From the NCBI GenBank assembly GCA_026195255.1, contig JAPHSS010000010.1, forward strand, positions 1-64,000: DNA of 64,000 nucleotides. Direction: 5' to 3'. This DNA comes from Gammaproteobacteria bacterium (GTDB lineage: Bacteria; Pseudomonadota; Gammaproteobacteria; SZUA-229). Below the pieces are notes generated by a model. That model was not told where the DNA came from. It saw only the letters and a program-made list of their open reading frames with translations, and ran no database searches. Shown one piece after another: positions 38,202-47,071 of the stretch. The stretch's first letter is position 1. Every line of letters begins with the position of its first letter. The translations under genes and the position numbers were made by a program.

Positions 38202-39002
38202 CTAAACATCTGACATCATTCTATTAATCATCAAACGTACCGTATCAGTTTCAAATGGTTTATCACAGATACCCGACACACCTGCCTGCTCAACTGCTGC
38301 AAGCTTGCCATGATTACCTTCCGAGGTAACCATTAAAACCGGTATTGAACGTTGATTACTATTGGCGCGGATATGTTCTAATAAAGCTTTACCGTCCATT
38401 TGCGGCATATTGTAATCTGTCACTACAAAATCAAAAAAAGATTCATCAAGTAAAGGTACCGCATTAACGCCATCATCAGCTTCTGTTATGTTTTCTATAC
38501 CTAAACCTTTTAACACTCGCTTAATATGGTTTCTCGCCATAGTGCTGTCATCAACGATTAGAACTCTTAAATCTTCAACATGAAAGCCACCTAAATCCAG
38601 AGTATCCGGGCTGAGAATATCAAGCGCATTATACAAACCTCTTTTTAATTGCTCTGATTTAAAAGGCTTAGGCAATATACCCGTTGCACCTGCCTGCCGG
38701 ATAGGATCTATATAATCAAACCCCGTTTCACTGGAAATAAGCATAAATGAGATATCTTTCAGATATTCATCTTCTCGCATTTTATGTACTAATTCAGTCG
38801 CTGTCATATCAGGAAGATGCATAGCGCTAATCACTAAATCTGGCTTAAATTGCAACATGGTTTGCAATGCAGATTCTCCATCTATGGCGATTTCAAAATG
38901 CGTTATACCTGCCGCTTTTAACTCACGATATATGTATTTTGCCTGTGCTTTAGATGGTTCAACCATAAGCACAGAAAGCTCAGCTAAAGATTTTTCCGGC
39001 AT
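38202..39002 (-). CDS. Tandem receiver protein: degenerate REC followed by canonical REC
   Basis: The 266-residue protein has two CheY-like domains and no output domain. In the first (about 8-125) the phospho-accepting Asp is replaced by Ala (LVISAMHLPDM), and the acidic pair reads EP, so it cannot be phosphorylated in the usual way. The second (about 143-262) is canonical: LIVDDSTMARN, VVTDYNMPQMDG with its Asp near 195, and the terminal Thr/Lys motif SEG...KPF. It likely acts by protein contact in a phosphorelay or chemosensory system. No kinase is adjacent. It is divergent from aat with 62 bp between starts. Confidence 0.9.
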   Translation of the reverse strand: MPEKSLAELSVLMVEPSKAQAKYIYRELKAAGITHFEIAIDGESALQTMLQFKPDLVISAMHLPDMTATELVHKMREDEYLKDISFMLISSETGFDYIDPIRQAGATGILPKPFKSEQLKRGLYNALDILSPDTLDLGGFHVEDLRVLIVDDSTMARNHIKRVLKGLGIENITEADDGVNAVPLLDESFFDFVVTDYNMPQMDGKALLEHIRANSNQRSIPVLMVTSEGNHGKLAAVEQAGVSGICDKPFETDTVRLMINRMMSDV

Positions 39003-39064
39003 TTATCTTCCTTTAAAACATCATAGTTATTGTTTGAGTGTAGCAGTTCTCTTAAACTTCGCTA

Positions 39065-39784
39065 ATGATCTCATTGCAATGGTTACAAGACGAATCAACT
39101 TCAGCCTTTCCAGCGGTAGAAACCTCACTTGATGAACCCGAGGGTTTATTAGCCGCCGGTGGCGACCTTTCTATAGAGCGTCTGGTACGTGCTTATAAAG
39201 AAGGCATTTTTCCATGGTATAGCGATGCTGAGCCTATATTATGGTGGGCCCCTGATCCACGTTTTGTATTACGACCTCAAGAGCTAAAAATTAGCCGAAG
39301 TTTAGGCAAAAATGTGAGAAATAATAATTTTGAAATTCGTATGGATACGGCTTTTGAAGAGGTTATATCCATTTGTGCCAGTCAGCCCCGTAAAAACCAG
39401 CCTGGCACCTGGATAACGAATGAGATGAAACAGGCATATATCAATATGCACTACGCAGGGCATGCACATTGTGTTGAGTGCTGGGATGGAAATGAACTGG
39501 TTGGCGGATTATATGGCATCCATACAGGACAGGTCTTTTGTGGTGAATCTATGTTTAGCAAACAAAGTAATGCATCAAAAATTGCACTGGTCCATCTATG
39601 CCAGTTTTTAAATCTTAATGGTTTTAAACTAATAGATTCACAGGTTTATACTGAACATCTAGAACGATTAGGTGCAAAGATGATATCTCGCGCTGAATAT
39701 ATTAATATTTTACAACAGTCACATCAGGTTGTTATGCCAGATAACTGGAGTGATTTATTTAATCGTTATATAAAACAGCTTTAA
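39065..39784 (+). CDS. aat: Leucyl/phenylalanyl-tRNA-protein transferase
   Basis: Aat adds Leu or Phe to N-terminal Arg or Lys of proteins, making ClpAP/ClpS N-degrons. The 239-residue product contains FPAVETSLDEPEGLLAAGGDL (about 16-36), RAYKEGIFPWYSD, ILWWAPDPRFVL (about 58-69), AHCVECWDGNELVGGLYGI (about 136-154) and CGESMFS. These are the family signatures in order. In many relatives it neighbours clpA/infA, but here it is alone, divergent from the receiver gene. Confidence 0.97.
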   Translation: MISLQWLQDESTSAFPAVETSLDEPEGLLAAGGDLSIERLVRAYKEGIFPWYSDAEPILWWAPDPRFVLRPQELKISRSLGKNVRNNNFEIRMDTAFEEVISICASQPRKNQPGTWITNEMKQAYINMHYAGHAHCVECWDGNELVGGLYGIHTGQVFCGESMFSKQSNASKIALVHLCQFLNLNGFKLIDSQVYTEHLERLGAKMISRAEYINILQQSHQVVMPDNWSDLFNRYIKQL

Positions 39785-39927
39785 CAGATTAAATTTCTGA
39801 CACTATAAGTACTAACATCAACACACTGGAGTAGATATGCAAGGTACTCACCAATAAAGCAGTGATGAAGTGATAACTATAATCATATCCTTGCTGCTTT
39901 CCAGGTTGCCCCCTCCTTTCTCTGCAT

Positions 39928-39966
39928 AAAAAAGCCACAAACTAATTAATAACTTGCGGCTTTTTA
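39928..39966. terminator. Bidirectional terminator between aat and hom
   Basis: AAAAAAGCCACAA pairs with TTGCGGCTTTTT across a loop, with a single mismatch. The A- and T-runs are on the two outer flanks, so it can stop transcripts from both convergent genes. The preceding 140 bp contain no gene. Confidence 0.8.
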
Positions 39967-40004
39967 TAGAGCTAAAGATTAATAAATGTAATGAATATTA
40001 TAAA

Positions 40005-41315
40005 TTAATCCAGATGCTCCAGACGTATCTTAACGACATCACCTTCAATAGACTCAAGCGCCTCAATTTTAGCCACCGCCTCTGACATGTTTTTCTCACT
40101 GATTAATGATGTCATCATAATTAAACAGGCGCGAGTCTGCCCTTCAGTGGGTTCTTTTTGAATAACCGCTTCAATTGAAATATCGTTATCTGCAAAAATG
40201 CGTGTTACATCAGCTAAGACACCCGGGCGATCATCCGCTAACAATCGCACATAATATGAGGTTTCAAATTCATCAGCTGATACAACAGGTGTATCCAGTA
40301 ATGAAGCTGGCTGAAACCCCAGCATAGCAACGCGATTTTCTACATCTGAGTCCATCGCCCTTGCCACATCAACAAGATCAGCTACAACGGCTGATGCGGT
40401 TGGTTCAGCTCCCGCACCCGCACCGTAATAAAGTGTTGGGCCTACAGCGTCAGCTTTAACTAATACCGCGTTCATTACACCATCAACATTAGCAATTAAA
40501 CGCTTTTCAGGGATCAGTGTAGGATGCACTCGCATCTCTATGCCTTTCGCCGTTTTACGCGCAATGCCCAAATGTTTTATTCGGTAACCCAGTTCTTCTG
40601 CAAAATTAACGTCTTCACGGGTAATTTTGCTAATACCTTCAGTAAAAGTTTTATCAAACTGCAAGGGAATGCCAAATGAAAGTGATGCCAGAATAGTTAA
40701 CTTATGCGCCGCATCTATACCTTCAACATCGAAAGTGGGATCAGCCTCAGCATAACCTAATGCCTGTGCTTCTTTTAAAACATCATCAAAGTCACGGCCC
40801 TTATCACGCATTTCAGTCAGTATGAAATTACCCGTACCATTTATAATTCCCGCAACCCACTCTATCTGATTTGCAGATAAGCCTTCACGAATCGCTTTGA
40901 TAATGGGAATGCCACCGGCAACAGCTGCTTCATAAGCGACAATCACGCCCCTGGCCTCTGCTGCTTTAAATATTTCAGTACCATGCATTGCAATCAGCGC
41001 TTTATTGGCGGTAACCACATGTTTACCATTTTCAATAGCTCGAAGTACCAGCTCTTTAGCCGGTGAATAACCACCGATTAACTCAACAACGATATCGACA
41101 TCAGGGTCATTTACCACACTGGCCGCATCATCAGATAACCTTACTTTAGAGCCATCCAGAATAGTCTGCTCTGCAATATCACGTGCTGCCGCATGCACTA
41201 CTTCCAGCTTGCGCCCAACACGACGTGTTATTTCTTCACAATTTCTAATTAAAACAGTAGCTGTGCCACCACCTACTGTTCCCAGGCCCATTAAACCGAT
41301 TTTGACGGGTTGCAT
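40005..41315 (-). CDS. hom: Homoserine dehydrogenase
   Basis: This enzyme reduces aspartate semialdehyde to homoserine, the branch point to threonine and methionine. The 436-residue monofunctional form has the NAD(P) site GLMGLGTVGGGT (about 7-18) and the catalytic region VVTANKALIA (about 98-107), AYEAAVAGGIPIIKAIRE and GIINGTGNFIL (about 160-170). A C-terminal ACT domain (about 350-430; RLLADDRPGVLADVTRIFADNDISIEAV) binds threonine in feedback control. The thrB/thrC genes that often accompany it are not adjacent. Confidence 0.95.
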   Translation of the reverse strand: MQPVKIGLMGLGTVGGGTATVLIRNCEEITRRVGRKLEVVHAAARDIAEQTILDGSKVRLSDDAASVVNDPDVDIVVELIGGYSPAKELVLRAIENGKHVVTANKALIAMHGTEIFKAAEARGVIVAYEAAVAGGIPIIKAIREGLSANQIEWVAGIINGTGNFILTEMRDKGRDFDDVLKEAQALGYAEADPTFDVEGIDAAHKLTILASLSFGIPLQFDKTFTEGISKITREDVNFAEELGYRIKHLGIARKTAKGIEMRVHPTLIPEKRLIANVDGVMNAVLVKADAVGPTLYYGAGAGAEPTASAVVADLVDVARAMDSDVENRVAMLGFQPASLLDTPVVSADEFETSYYVRLLADDRPGVLADVTRIFADNDISIEAVIQKEPTEGQTRACLIMMTSLISEKNMSEAVAKIEALESIEGDVVKIRLEHLD

Positions 41316-41491
41316 TTATTATTACTCCGCTGTCAGAACGAGCTGACTTATATTGTTTCTTTTAGTTGAGATGGATAATATAGGGAAATGGTTTTAGTTT
41401 CCACATTCACAGATCTTTATGTAGCACTAAACCTAATACTAAAGCCAAAGCGATACGACCATAAAACGAACACTTAAGAGTTATTCATGTT

Positions 41492-41860
41492 ATGAAGTTC
41501 AGCGAAGATTATGCAACTGGAACCAATGTCATACGCTCATTCACAGATACAACGATTGATGTAAACAATAAGACATATGATAAAAGCCTGATAATCGGCA
41601 ATAACTTACTCATAGATGACTGGAGTATTTCACATATCGAGCAGATGGAACCCGAACACTGGCAGGCCCTTCTCTCGCATAACCCGGAAGTAATATTAAT
41701 AGGCACCGGCAGCTCTTTAATCTTCCCACACCCTGCCAGTTATGCACCGGCAATTGATATGGGCATAGGGGTCGAGTTCATGGACACCAAAGCGGCCTGC
41801 AGAACTTACAATGTACTGGTATCGGAAGACAGGTTTGTTATAGCGGGAATTATTTTATAA
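41492..41860 (+). CDS. Mth938-domain (NDUFAF3/DUF498-like) protein
   Basis: The 122-residue protein belongs to the Mth938/NDUFAF3-like family. Eukaryotic members help assemble respiratory complex I, and bacterial ones are of unknown role. Recognisable parts are SFTDTTIDVNNKTYDKSLII (about 16-35), then VILIGTGSSLIFPHP (about 69-83), then GIGVEFMDTKAACRTYNVLVSEDRFV (about 92-117). All match the family core. It lies alone between hom (divergent) and rpoS (convergent). Confidence 0.9.
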   Translation: MKFSEDYATGTNVIRSFTDTTIDVNNKTYDKSLIIGNNLLIDDWSISHIEQMEPEHWQALLSHNPEVILIGTGSSLIFPHPASYAPAIDMGIGVEFMDTKAACRTYNVLVSEDRFVIAGIIL

Positions 41861-41883
41861 GCTCAGCTTAATGGCAGAGCATA

Positions 41884-41912
41884 AAAAAGGGAGGCAATAA
41901 AATTGCCCCCCT
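41884..41912 (-). terminator. Terminator of rpoS
   Basis: Read on the minus strand, a stem aggggggcaat/attgcctccct (one mismatch, 3-base loop) is followed by a run of six T. It lies about 35 bp after the rpoS stop. It could also end the convergent Mth938 gene. Confidence 0.75.
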
Positions 41913-41948
41913 AATAGTACAACGATTATAGTTATTAGTTATTCGAAA

Positions 41949-42977
41949 CTAGTCGTTTAGCAATAACTCTTCTGAGAAACCGTGGCTTTCCAGAATTTTA
42001 CGCAAGTGACGTAATGCATCCATTTGAATTTGACGCACACGTTCACGTGTTACACCTAATTCACGACCCACTTCTTCCAGTGTTGTGCGCTCATAACCAT
42101 GCAAACCAAATCGACGAACTACAACCTGACGCTGTTTGTCATCTAACTGGTTTAGCCACATTTCAAGGTTAGCCATAACATCTTCATTTTGCAAAATAGC
42201 AGATGGTTCAGGATTAGCCTGATCTGGAATAATTTCCAGTAGTGGGCGGTCGTTTTCTTTACCTACGGGCACATCAACCGATGAAACACGATCACGTAAC
42301 CCTAACATTTTTTCAACATTAGCTACGGGCTTATCTACTAACCTGGCAATTTCATCAGCCGTTGGTTCATGCTCGATAGATTGCTCTAACTTACGCGAAG
42401 CACGTAGATAAACATTAAGCTCTTTAATGACATGAATAGGTAAACGGATTGTGCGGGTTTGGTTCATTAATGCACGTTCGATGGTTTGACGAATCCACCA
42501 GGTTGCATAAGTTGAAAAACGAAAGCCTTTTTCAGGATCAAATTTTTCGACAGCTCTGATTAAACCCAAGTTACCCTCTTCAATCAGATCCAGTAATGCT
42601 AAGCCACGATTCATATAACGTCGTGCTATTTTTACAACCAGTCGCAGATTACATTCGATCATCTTCTTACGTGCTGACCCGACCCCTTTTCGAGACAGAC
42701 GTGAATAATAAACTTCTTCTTTGGCGGTTAATAATGGTGAGAATTCAATTTCGCGTAAATACAATCGAGTTGCATCCATTTCTTTTCTATTAACACTTCC
42801 AGCTGTGTACTTCTTTTTTGCGGTAGTTTCTTTTACATCCTTTTTAATACTGGGTTCCAAATCCAGCTCGTCATCTTTAACGACATCATTCAGAAATATT
42901 TCTGAAGTATCATCTTCAACCTTTAGTCCTGCCTGCTGTATTTCATCTGGTAGTTTTTTTTCACAAGATGCAGTCAT
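41949..42977 (-). CDS. rpoS: RNA polymerase sigma factor RpoS
   Basis: RpoS directs the general stress and stationary-phase response. The 342-residue protein has region 1.2 ([10 protein letters not shown] near 49-58), region 2 ([29 protein letters not shown], near 116-146; [19 protein letters not shown]), region 3 ([14 protein letters not shown]) and the region 4 helix-turn-helix ([20 protein letters not shown], near 296-315). The synteny with nlpD upstream is the classical RpoS context, which separates it from RpoD and RpoH. It has an acidic N-terminal extension of about 45 residues. The 237-bp gap to nlpD probably contains part of its leader; the main rpoS promoter usually lies within nlpD. 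Confidence 0.97.
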   Translation of the reverse strand: MTASCEKKLPDEIQQAGLKVEDDTSEIFLNDVVKDDELDLEPSIKKDVKETTAKKKYTAGSVNRKEMDATRLYLREIEFSPLLTAKEEVYYSRLSRKGVGSARKKMIECNLRLVVKIARRYMNRGLALLDLIEEGNLGLIRAVEKFDPEKGFRFSTYATWWIRQTIERALMNQTRTIRLPIHVIKELNVYLRASRKLEQSIEHEPTADEIARLVDKPVANVEKMLGLRDRVSSVDVPVGKENDRPLLEIIPDQANPEPSAILQNEDVMANLEMWLNQLDDKQRQVVVRRFGLHGYERTTLEEVGRELGVTRERVRQIQMDALRHLRKILESHGFSEELLLND

Positions 42978-43214
42978 ATGAAGCCCTCCCCACGTGAGCT
43001 AGGTTATTATAATAATGCATAAATCAGCCTAAATTAGCTCCTCTTAATATTAGAAAAGATTAATAAATCCATGTAAATCACTAACTTATGCATCCTTTTT
43101 AATCCATATTAAAATATAAAACAAGAAAAATATGACTTATTTTGCAAATTTGGTGGTTTTTTTGCTATTTTTTGATATTTTTGTTTGACAAATAACCCAT
43201 TCGGGTGGTTTTCA

Positions 43215-44249
43215 TTATGACTTTGGAAGATAGTTCAGAGGGTTGACGGGTTTGCCATTGCGACGAATTTCAAAATGCAGCCTGGCTTTATTTTCCAGCC
43301 TGCCCAGTTTGGCGATAGATTGTCCGCGTTTCACCGAGTCACCCTCTTTAACTAAAAGAGATTTATTGTAAGCGTAAGCACTTAAGAAAGAGTGGCTATG
43401 TTTTATAATAACCAGATTACCGTAATTAATTAAACCGTTACCACTATAAACAACGGTTCCACCTGCCGCTGCTTTAACCGGTGCTCCAAACTTACCTGAG
43501 ATATGTATACCTTTTCTTGCTGTATCATTCGCTCGATAAGTTTGCACCACTCTACCTTTAACTGGCCAGTTCCAACGTGCAACTTTAACGGGTAGAGGTT
43601 TTGAAACGATCTTCTCAGCAACCAGAGGTGTTGCTTTAATCACACTATGCTGCAGAGGTTTAGTCACTGGCTGAGCTGATGCAATTGCTTGCGGTGTTCT
43701 TGTATCGCCCCCAAGTGAGCTACTGGGTGGGCTCAAACGTAATGACTGCCCGGGTTTTAAAACATAAGGTGAGCGTAAATGATTCCAACGAGCCAGTTGA
43801 TGATGTGAGTAACCTTCACGACGAGCTATTGAATAAAGCGTATCGTTTTTTTGCACGGTGCTATGAGACGGTTTTTTATCAGGCGTAATTTCAGTAGCCA
43901 TTACGGGTTCAGAATCAGGCTCATCAATCACAATCACCTGACCTGTTTCAGGCTCGGTCAAAATCTGCGGTCTGAGCTCATCAGTCAGGGTGCCATCTTT
44001 ATCGGCAGCCTGCATTCGTAAACGTTGCCCCGGATAAATTTCATAAGGTGCCTGTATATCATTAATTTGCGCAATTTGACGAAAATCTTTTTCATAACGC
44101 CAGGCAATAGAATAAAGCGTATCTCCCCGCTTTACCGTATAACCTTGAGGATCCCAATGTTTTGGCATCTCTCCACAGGCTGGTAACAGGCTAAACAGAA
44201 AAATAAATAAATAAAATTTATGTTTGTTTTTATGAATTTTATTTCTCAA
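43215..44249 (-). CDS. nlpD: NlpD: LysM-LysM-degenerate M23 lipoprotein (amidase activator)
   Basis: This 344-residue outer-membrane lipoprotein activates AmiC at division. The signal ends in the lipobox LLPAC near residue 26. Two LysM peptidoglycan-binding domains follow: YTVKRGDTLYSIAWRYE near 38-54 and TVQKNDTLYSIARREGY near 132-148. The C-terminal M23-like domain lacks the metal-binding residues: the usual His-x-x-Asp site reads KGIHISG, and the HxH site reads RLHFEI. As in E. coli NlpD it is therefore an activator, not an enzyme. E. coli NlpD has one LysM domain; two is a difference. It lies 6 bp after yqaA. Confidence 0.93.
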   Translation of the reverse strand: MRNKIHKNKHKFYLFIFLFSLLPACGEMPKHWDPQGYTVKRGDTLYSIAWRYEKDFRQIAQINDIQAPYEIYPGQRLRMQAADKDGTLTDELRPQILTEPETGQVIVIDEPDSEPVMATEITPDKKPSHSTVQKNDTLYSIARREGYSHHQLARWNHLRSPYVLKPGQSLRLSPPSSSLGGDTRTPQAIASAQPVTKPLQHSVIKATPLVAEKIVSKPLPVKVARWNWPVKGRVVQTYRANDTARKGIHISGKFGAPVKAAAGGTVVYSGNGLINYGNLVIIKHSHSFLSAYAYNKSLLVKEGDSVKRGQSIAKLGRLENKARLHFEIRRNGKPVNPLNYLPKS

Positions 44250-44255
44250 ATGACA

Positions 44256-44834
44256 TTACATATATTTATGAATAATAAAACCAACAACAGCTATAACAAT
44301 AATAGCCCAGCCTAACCATTCGATGTATTTACGTACAACTGGTTCCATTTTAGGACCAGCCCAGGCCATTAATAAAGCGATCATGTAAAAATGTGCTGCC
44401 CTGCCCACCAGAGATACCAGCAAAAAAGGGATGAATGACATGGAGAGCATGCCAGCAGTTATTGTAAATATTTTAAACGGCGCCGGTGTAAACGCCCCAA
44501 TACCCACAGCTAGAACACCATAAGTGACAAAATCAGCCCGTGCGCTTTCCAGCTTTGGTAACCAGCCCATTTGCGTAATCCAGGGTTCAATAATACTCAT
44601 TGCACCCCAGCCTAATAAATAACCAATAGCTGCACCAAATACTGACATTACAGTGGTGATGGTGGCCAGACGAATTGCCTTATCTGGTGTTGCAATTACC
44701 ATTGGAATCATTAACAGTGCGGTCGGCAAAGGAAAGATAAAAGACTCAAAGATACTCACGCCTACCAGGTATCTTTCACGTTTCGGATGCTCTGCCCATA
44801 GCATTGCCCGGTTATATAAACCTGCGAAAATCAA
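44256..44834 (-). CDS. YqaA-type DedA/VTT-domain membrane protein
   Basis: This 192-residue inner-membrane protein is of the YqaA subgroup of the DedA/SNARE-associated family. It has the short N-terminal region YNRAMLWAEHPKRERYLVGVSIFESFIFPLP (about 7-36) typical of the subgroup, then GYLLGWGAMSIIEPWITQMGW, and the re-entrant segment GAFTPAPFKIFTITAG (about 117-132). About four to five membrane helices are visible. DedA proteins affect envelope lipid transport, but the role of YqaA is not defined. It overlaps pcm by 4 bp and precedes nlpD by 6 bp, indicating an operon. Confidence 0.85.
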   Translation of the reverse strand: MIFAGLYNRAMLWAEHPKRERYLVGVSIFESFIFPLPTALLMIPMVIATPDKAIRLATITTVMSVFGAAIGYLLGWGAMSIIEPWITQMGWLPKLESARADFVTYGVLAVGIGAFTPAPFKIFTITAGMLSMSFIPFLLVSLVGRAAHFYMIALLMAWAGPKMEPVVRKYIEWLGWAIIVIAVVGFIIHKYM

Positions 44835-45505
44835 CTAATTGCTCCATTTAATAAAGGCACAAACTTCACCGCATCCAGCTCTTCTTCCACAAACTGATCA
44901 ACTTCACGGGTAATTAATAATAACTTCTGTGCGCCACGCTGTCCGCCAACGGGTATGACCATAATACCGCCAATATCTAACTGCTCTAGTAAACCCTGGG
45001 GTACCTTTTCAGGCGCCGCTGTCACTATAATCGCCTTATATGGGGCATGTTGAGGCCAACCCCACGAACCATCTGAGTGTTTTAGCGAAATATTATGAAT
45101 ACCCAACATGTGAAAACGCTCTCGAGCCTGACTTTGCAACGACACTATACGTTCAACTGAGTAAACCTTGGGCACTAACTGAGACAGAATTGCAGCCTGA
45201 TAACCGGAGCCAGTACCCACTTCCAGAGCGGCATCAGGAATACCCCGGCTGAGTAAAATTTCAGTCATTTTCGCGACAATAAATGGCTGGGAAATTGTTT
45301 GCCCGTGACCAATGGGTAATGAAGAATCTTCATATGAGCGAGAACTCATGGCCTCATCTACAAATAGATGCCGGGGCATGGAACGCATTACCTCCAGCAC
45401 CTGTTCGTTCTGTATTCCTTTACTACGTAATCGCTCAATAAGGCGATCACGGGTCCGCTGGGACGTCATGCCTATACCCTGCACGCGGGGATCAGATAAA
45501 TTCAC
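44831..45505 (-). CDS. pcm: Protein-L-isoaspartate O-methyltransferase
   Basis: Pcm methylates isoaspartyl residues in aged proteins so that they can re-form Asp or be degraded. The 224-residue enzyme has PRHLFVDEA (about 45-53), IGHGQTISQPFIVAKMTEIL (about 67-86) and the AdoMet-binding motif LEVGTGSGYQAAILS (about 94-108). The tail is VKFVPLLNG, typical of the family. Placement between surE and nlpD/rpoS is the conserved gammaproteobacterial order, with yqaA inserted. Confidence 0.96.
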   Translation of the reverse strand: MNLSDPRVQGIGMTSQRTRDRLIERLRSKGIQNEQVLEVMRSMPRHLFVDEAMSSRSYEDSSLPIGHGQTISQPFIVAKMTEILLSRGIPDAALEVGTGSGYQAAILSQLVPKVYSVERIVSLQSQARERFHMLGIHNISLKHSDGSWGWPQHAPYKAIIVTAAPEKVPQGLLEQLDIGGIMVIPVGGQRGAQKLLLITREVDQFVEEELDAVKFVPLLNGAIS

Positions 45506-45575
45506 TATTTAAGTAACCTGTAACACATAGGGACCTGTAGATGCGACCTCTGGATCGCGGTTTGATTGTTAGAAT

Positions 45576-46322
45576 TTAGAGGTTGTTTAACCACTGACTC
45601 AAATTTTGCAGGCTATCATACCGTGTTAAATCGATCTGCAAAGGGGTAACTGAAATAAAACCCTGTTTTACGGCATAAAAATCGGTTCCTTCTCCAGCAT
45701 CCTGCTCTGCACCCGCTGGACCAACCCAGTATACTGAATCACCTCTGGGGTTAGTTTGCTCAATAACCCCCGATGATTTATGGCGGTTGCCAAGACGGGT
45801 ACATTTAAAGCCTTTTATTAGCTCAATGGGCAGGTCTGGTACATTTACATTCAAAATTGTATCGTCGGTTAGCGGCCGATGCTGCAACTTGGCAATCAGC
45901 TTTTCTATTGCCCAGCATGCGGTTTCAAAATGCTGAGGATCAAAACTGCCCATCGATATTGCAATTGCTGGCAAACCCAGAAAACGACCTTCGGTTGCCG
46001 CCGCAACCGTACCGGAATAAAGCACGTCATCGCCCATATTTGGCCCATCATTAGGGCCCGAAATAACAATATCAGGCTCTTTAGCCAGGATACCGGTTAT
46101 AGCCAGATGCACACAATCGGTCGGTGTACCGTCTACTTTATAGAAGCCATTATCCGCTAACTGAATATTTAAAGGCCGCGATAAAGTCAGTGAATTACTT
46201 GCCGCACTACGATTTTTATCTGGTGCCACAACCGATAACTCACCCAGTTTTGATAAACAGGTAGCCATTATGCCCAGCCCCGGGGCCAGATAACCATCGT
46301 CGTTACTTAATAAGATTTGCAC
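45576..46322 (-). CDS. surE: 5'/3'-nucleotidase SurE
   Basis: SurE dephosphorylates nucleoside monophosphates and is linked to stationary-phase survival. The 248-residue protein carries the metal-binding opening MQILLSNDDGYLAPG (Asp-Asp near 8-9), RSAASNSLTLSRPL (Ser near 39), SGPNDGPNMGDDVLYSGTVAAATEG (about 88-112) and a C-terminal TDFYAVKQGFISVTPL. It heads the surE-pcm-yqaA-nlpD-rpoS run and is divergent from the Smr gene across 67 bp. Confidence 0.96.
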   Translation of the reverse strand: MQILLSNDDGYLAPGLGIMATCLSKLGELSVVAPDKNRSAASNSLTLSRPLNIQLADNGFYKVDGTPTDCVHLAITGILAKEPDIVISGPNDGPNMGDDVLYSGTVAAATEGRFLGLPAIAISMGSFDPQHFETACWAIEKLIAKLQHRPLTDDTILNVNVPDLPIELIKGFKCTRLGNRHKSSGVIEQTNPRGDSVYWVGPAGAEQDAGEGTDFYAVKQGFISVTPLQIDLTRYDSLQNLSQWLNNL

Positions 46323-46389
46323 AGGAATTCACTCAGTGGGTAATATGTTAATGATATAGAATTTAACAACATATGCACAGAGCAAAATA

Positions 46390-46905
46390 ATGAACAAAGA
46401 AGATGAAGACAAACTTTTTAGTGAAGCAATGCGGGGTGTGAACACGCTTGAAACTAACAAGGCTGATTTAAAACAGAAACCTGGAGCTATTAAAAAGCGC
46501 CCTGTTAACATAGAGAAAAAAATTGAAGACACTTTAAGTGATGAATTCATAACCGAGTGTGATGATTTTTTAGAGTTTATGCGCCCAGGTATACAAAAGT
46601 CTTATCTCAAGCAAATTCGAAATGGAAAAGTAACCATAGAAGATCACCTTGACCTACATGGTTATCGCCGGGATGACGCAAGAAAAACATTATTAGATTT
46701 TCTAGATCATGCACAACACCAGTCATTTAAACTAGTACGTATTGTTCATGGCAAGGGACACCATTCTGATGGCAGTCAGCCCGTATTAAAAGCCATGCTT
46801 AATAAATGGCTGCAGAGCATTCCAGAGGTATTAGCCTTTGTTAGCGCTATACCAAAAGACGGTGGAACCGGAGCAGTTTACGTTTTATTAAAGAAAGTTA
46901 AATAA
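46390..46905 (+). CDS. Smr-domain protein (SmrA/YdaL-like)
   Basis: The 171-residue protein has an acidic/basic N-terminal helix region (about 1-80) and a C-terminal Smr domain (about 85-171). Motifs are DLHGYRRDDARKTLLDFL (about 89-106) and the characteristic VRIVHGKGHHS (about 116-126), then VLKAMLNKWL and GGTGAVYVLLKK. Small Smr proteins nick DNA or cleave RNA; bacterial SmrB acts on collided ribosomes. The sequence does not say which substrate applies. It stands alone on the plus strand. Confidence 0.9.
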   Translation: MNKEDEDKLFSEAMRGVNTLETNKADLKQKPGAIKKRPVNIEKKIEDTLSDEFITECDDFLEFMRPGIQKSYLKQIRNGKVTIEDHLDLHGYRRDDARKTLLDFLDHAQHQSFKLVRIVHGKGHHSDGSQPVLKAMLNKWLQSIPEVLAFVSAIPKDGGTGAVYVLLKKVK

Positions 46906-47071
46906 AATAAACAGTGGAATTACCTGAAAATAGCCATATCTTGACCTATTTGAGGGATATATATAATTATGCAAAACGAATAATATGTAATAAGAATAAC
47001 GGTTATATAACTCCAGTTTAGTTATGTAACTTATTCAGATCACAGTGTTTGTTTACATATCAGGTACGATA

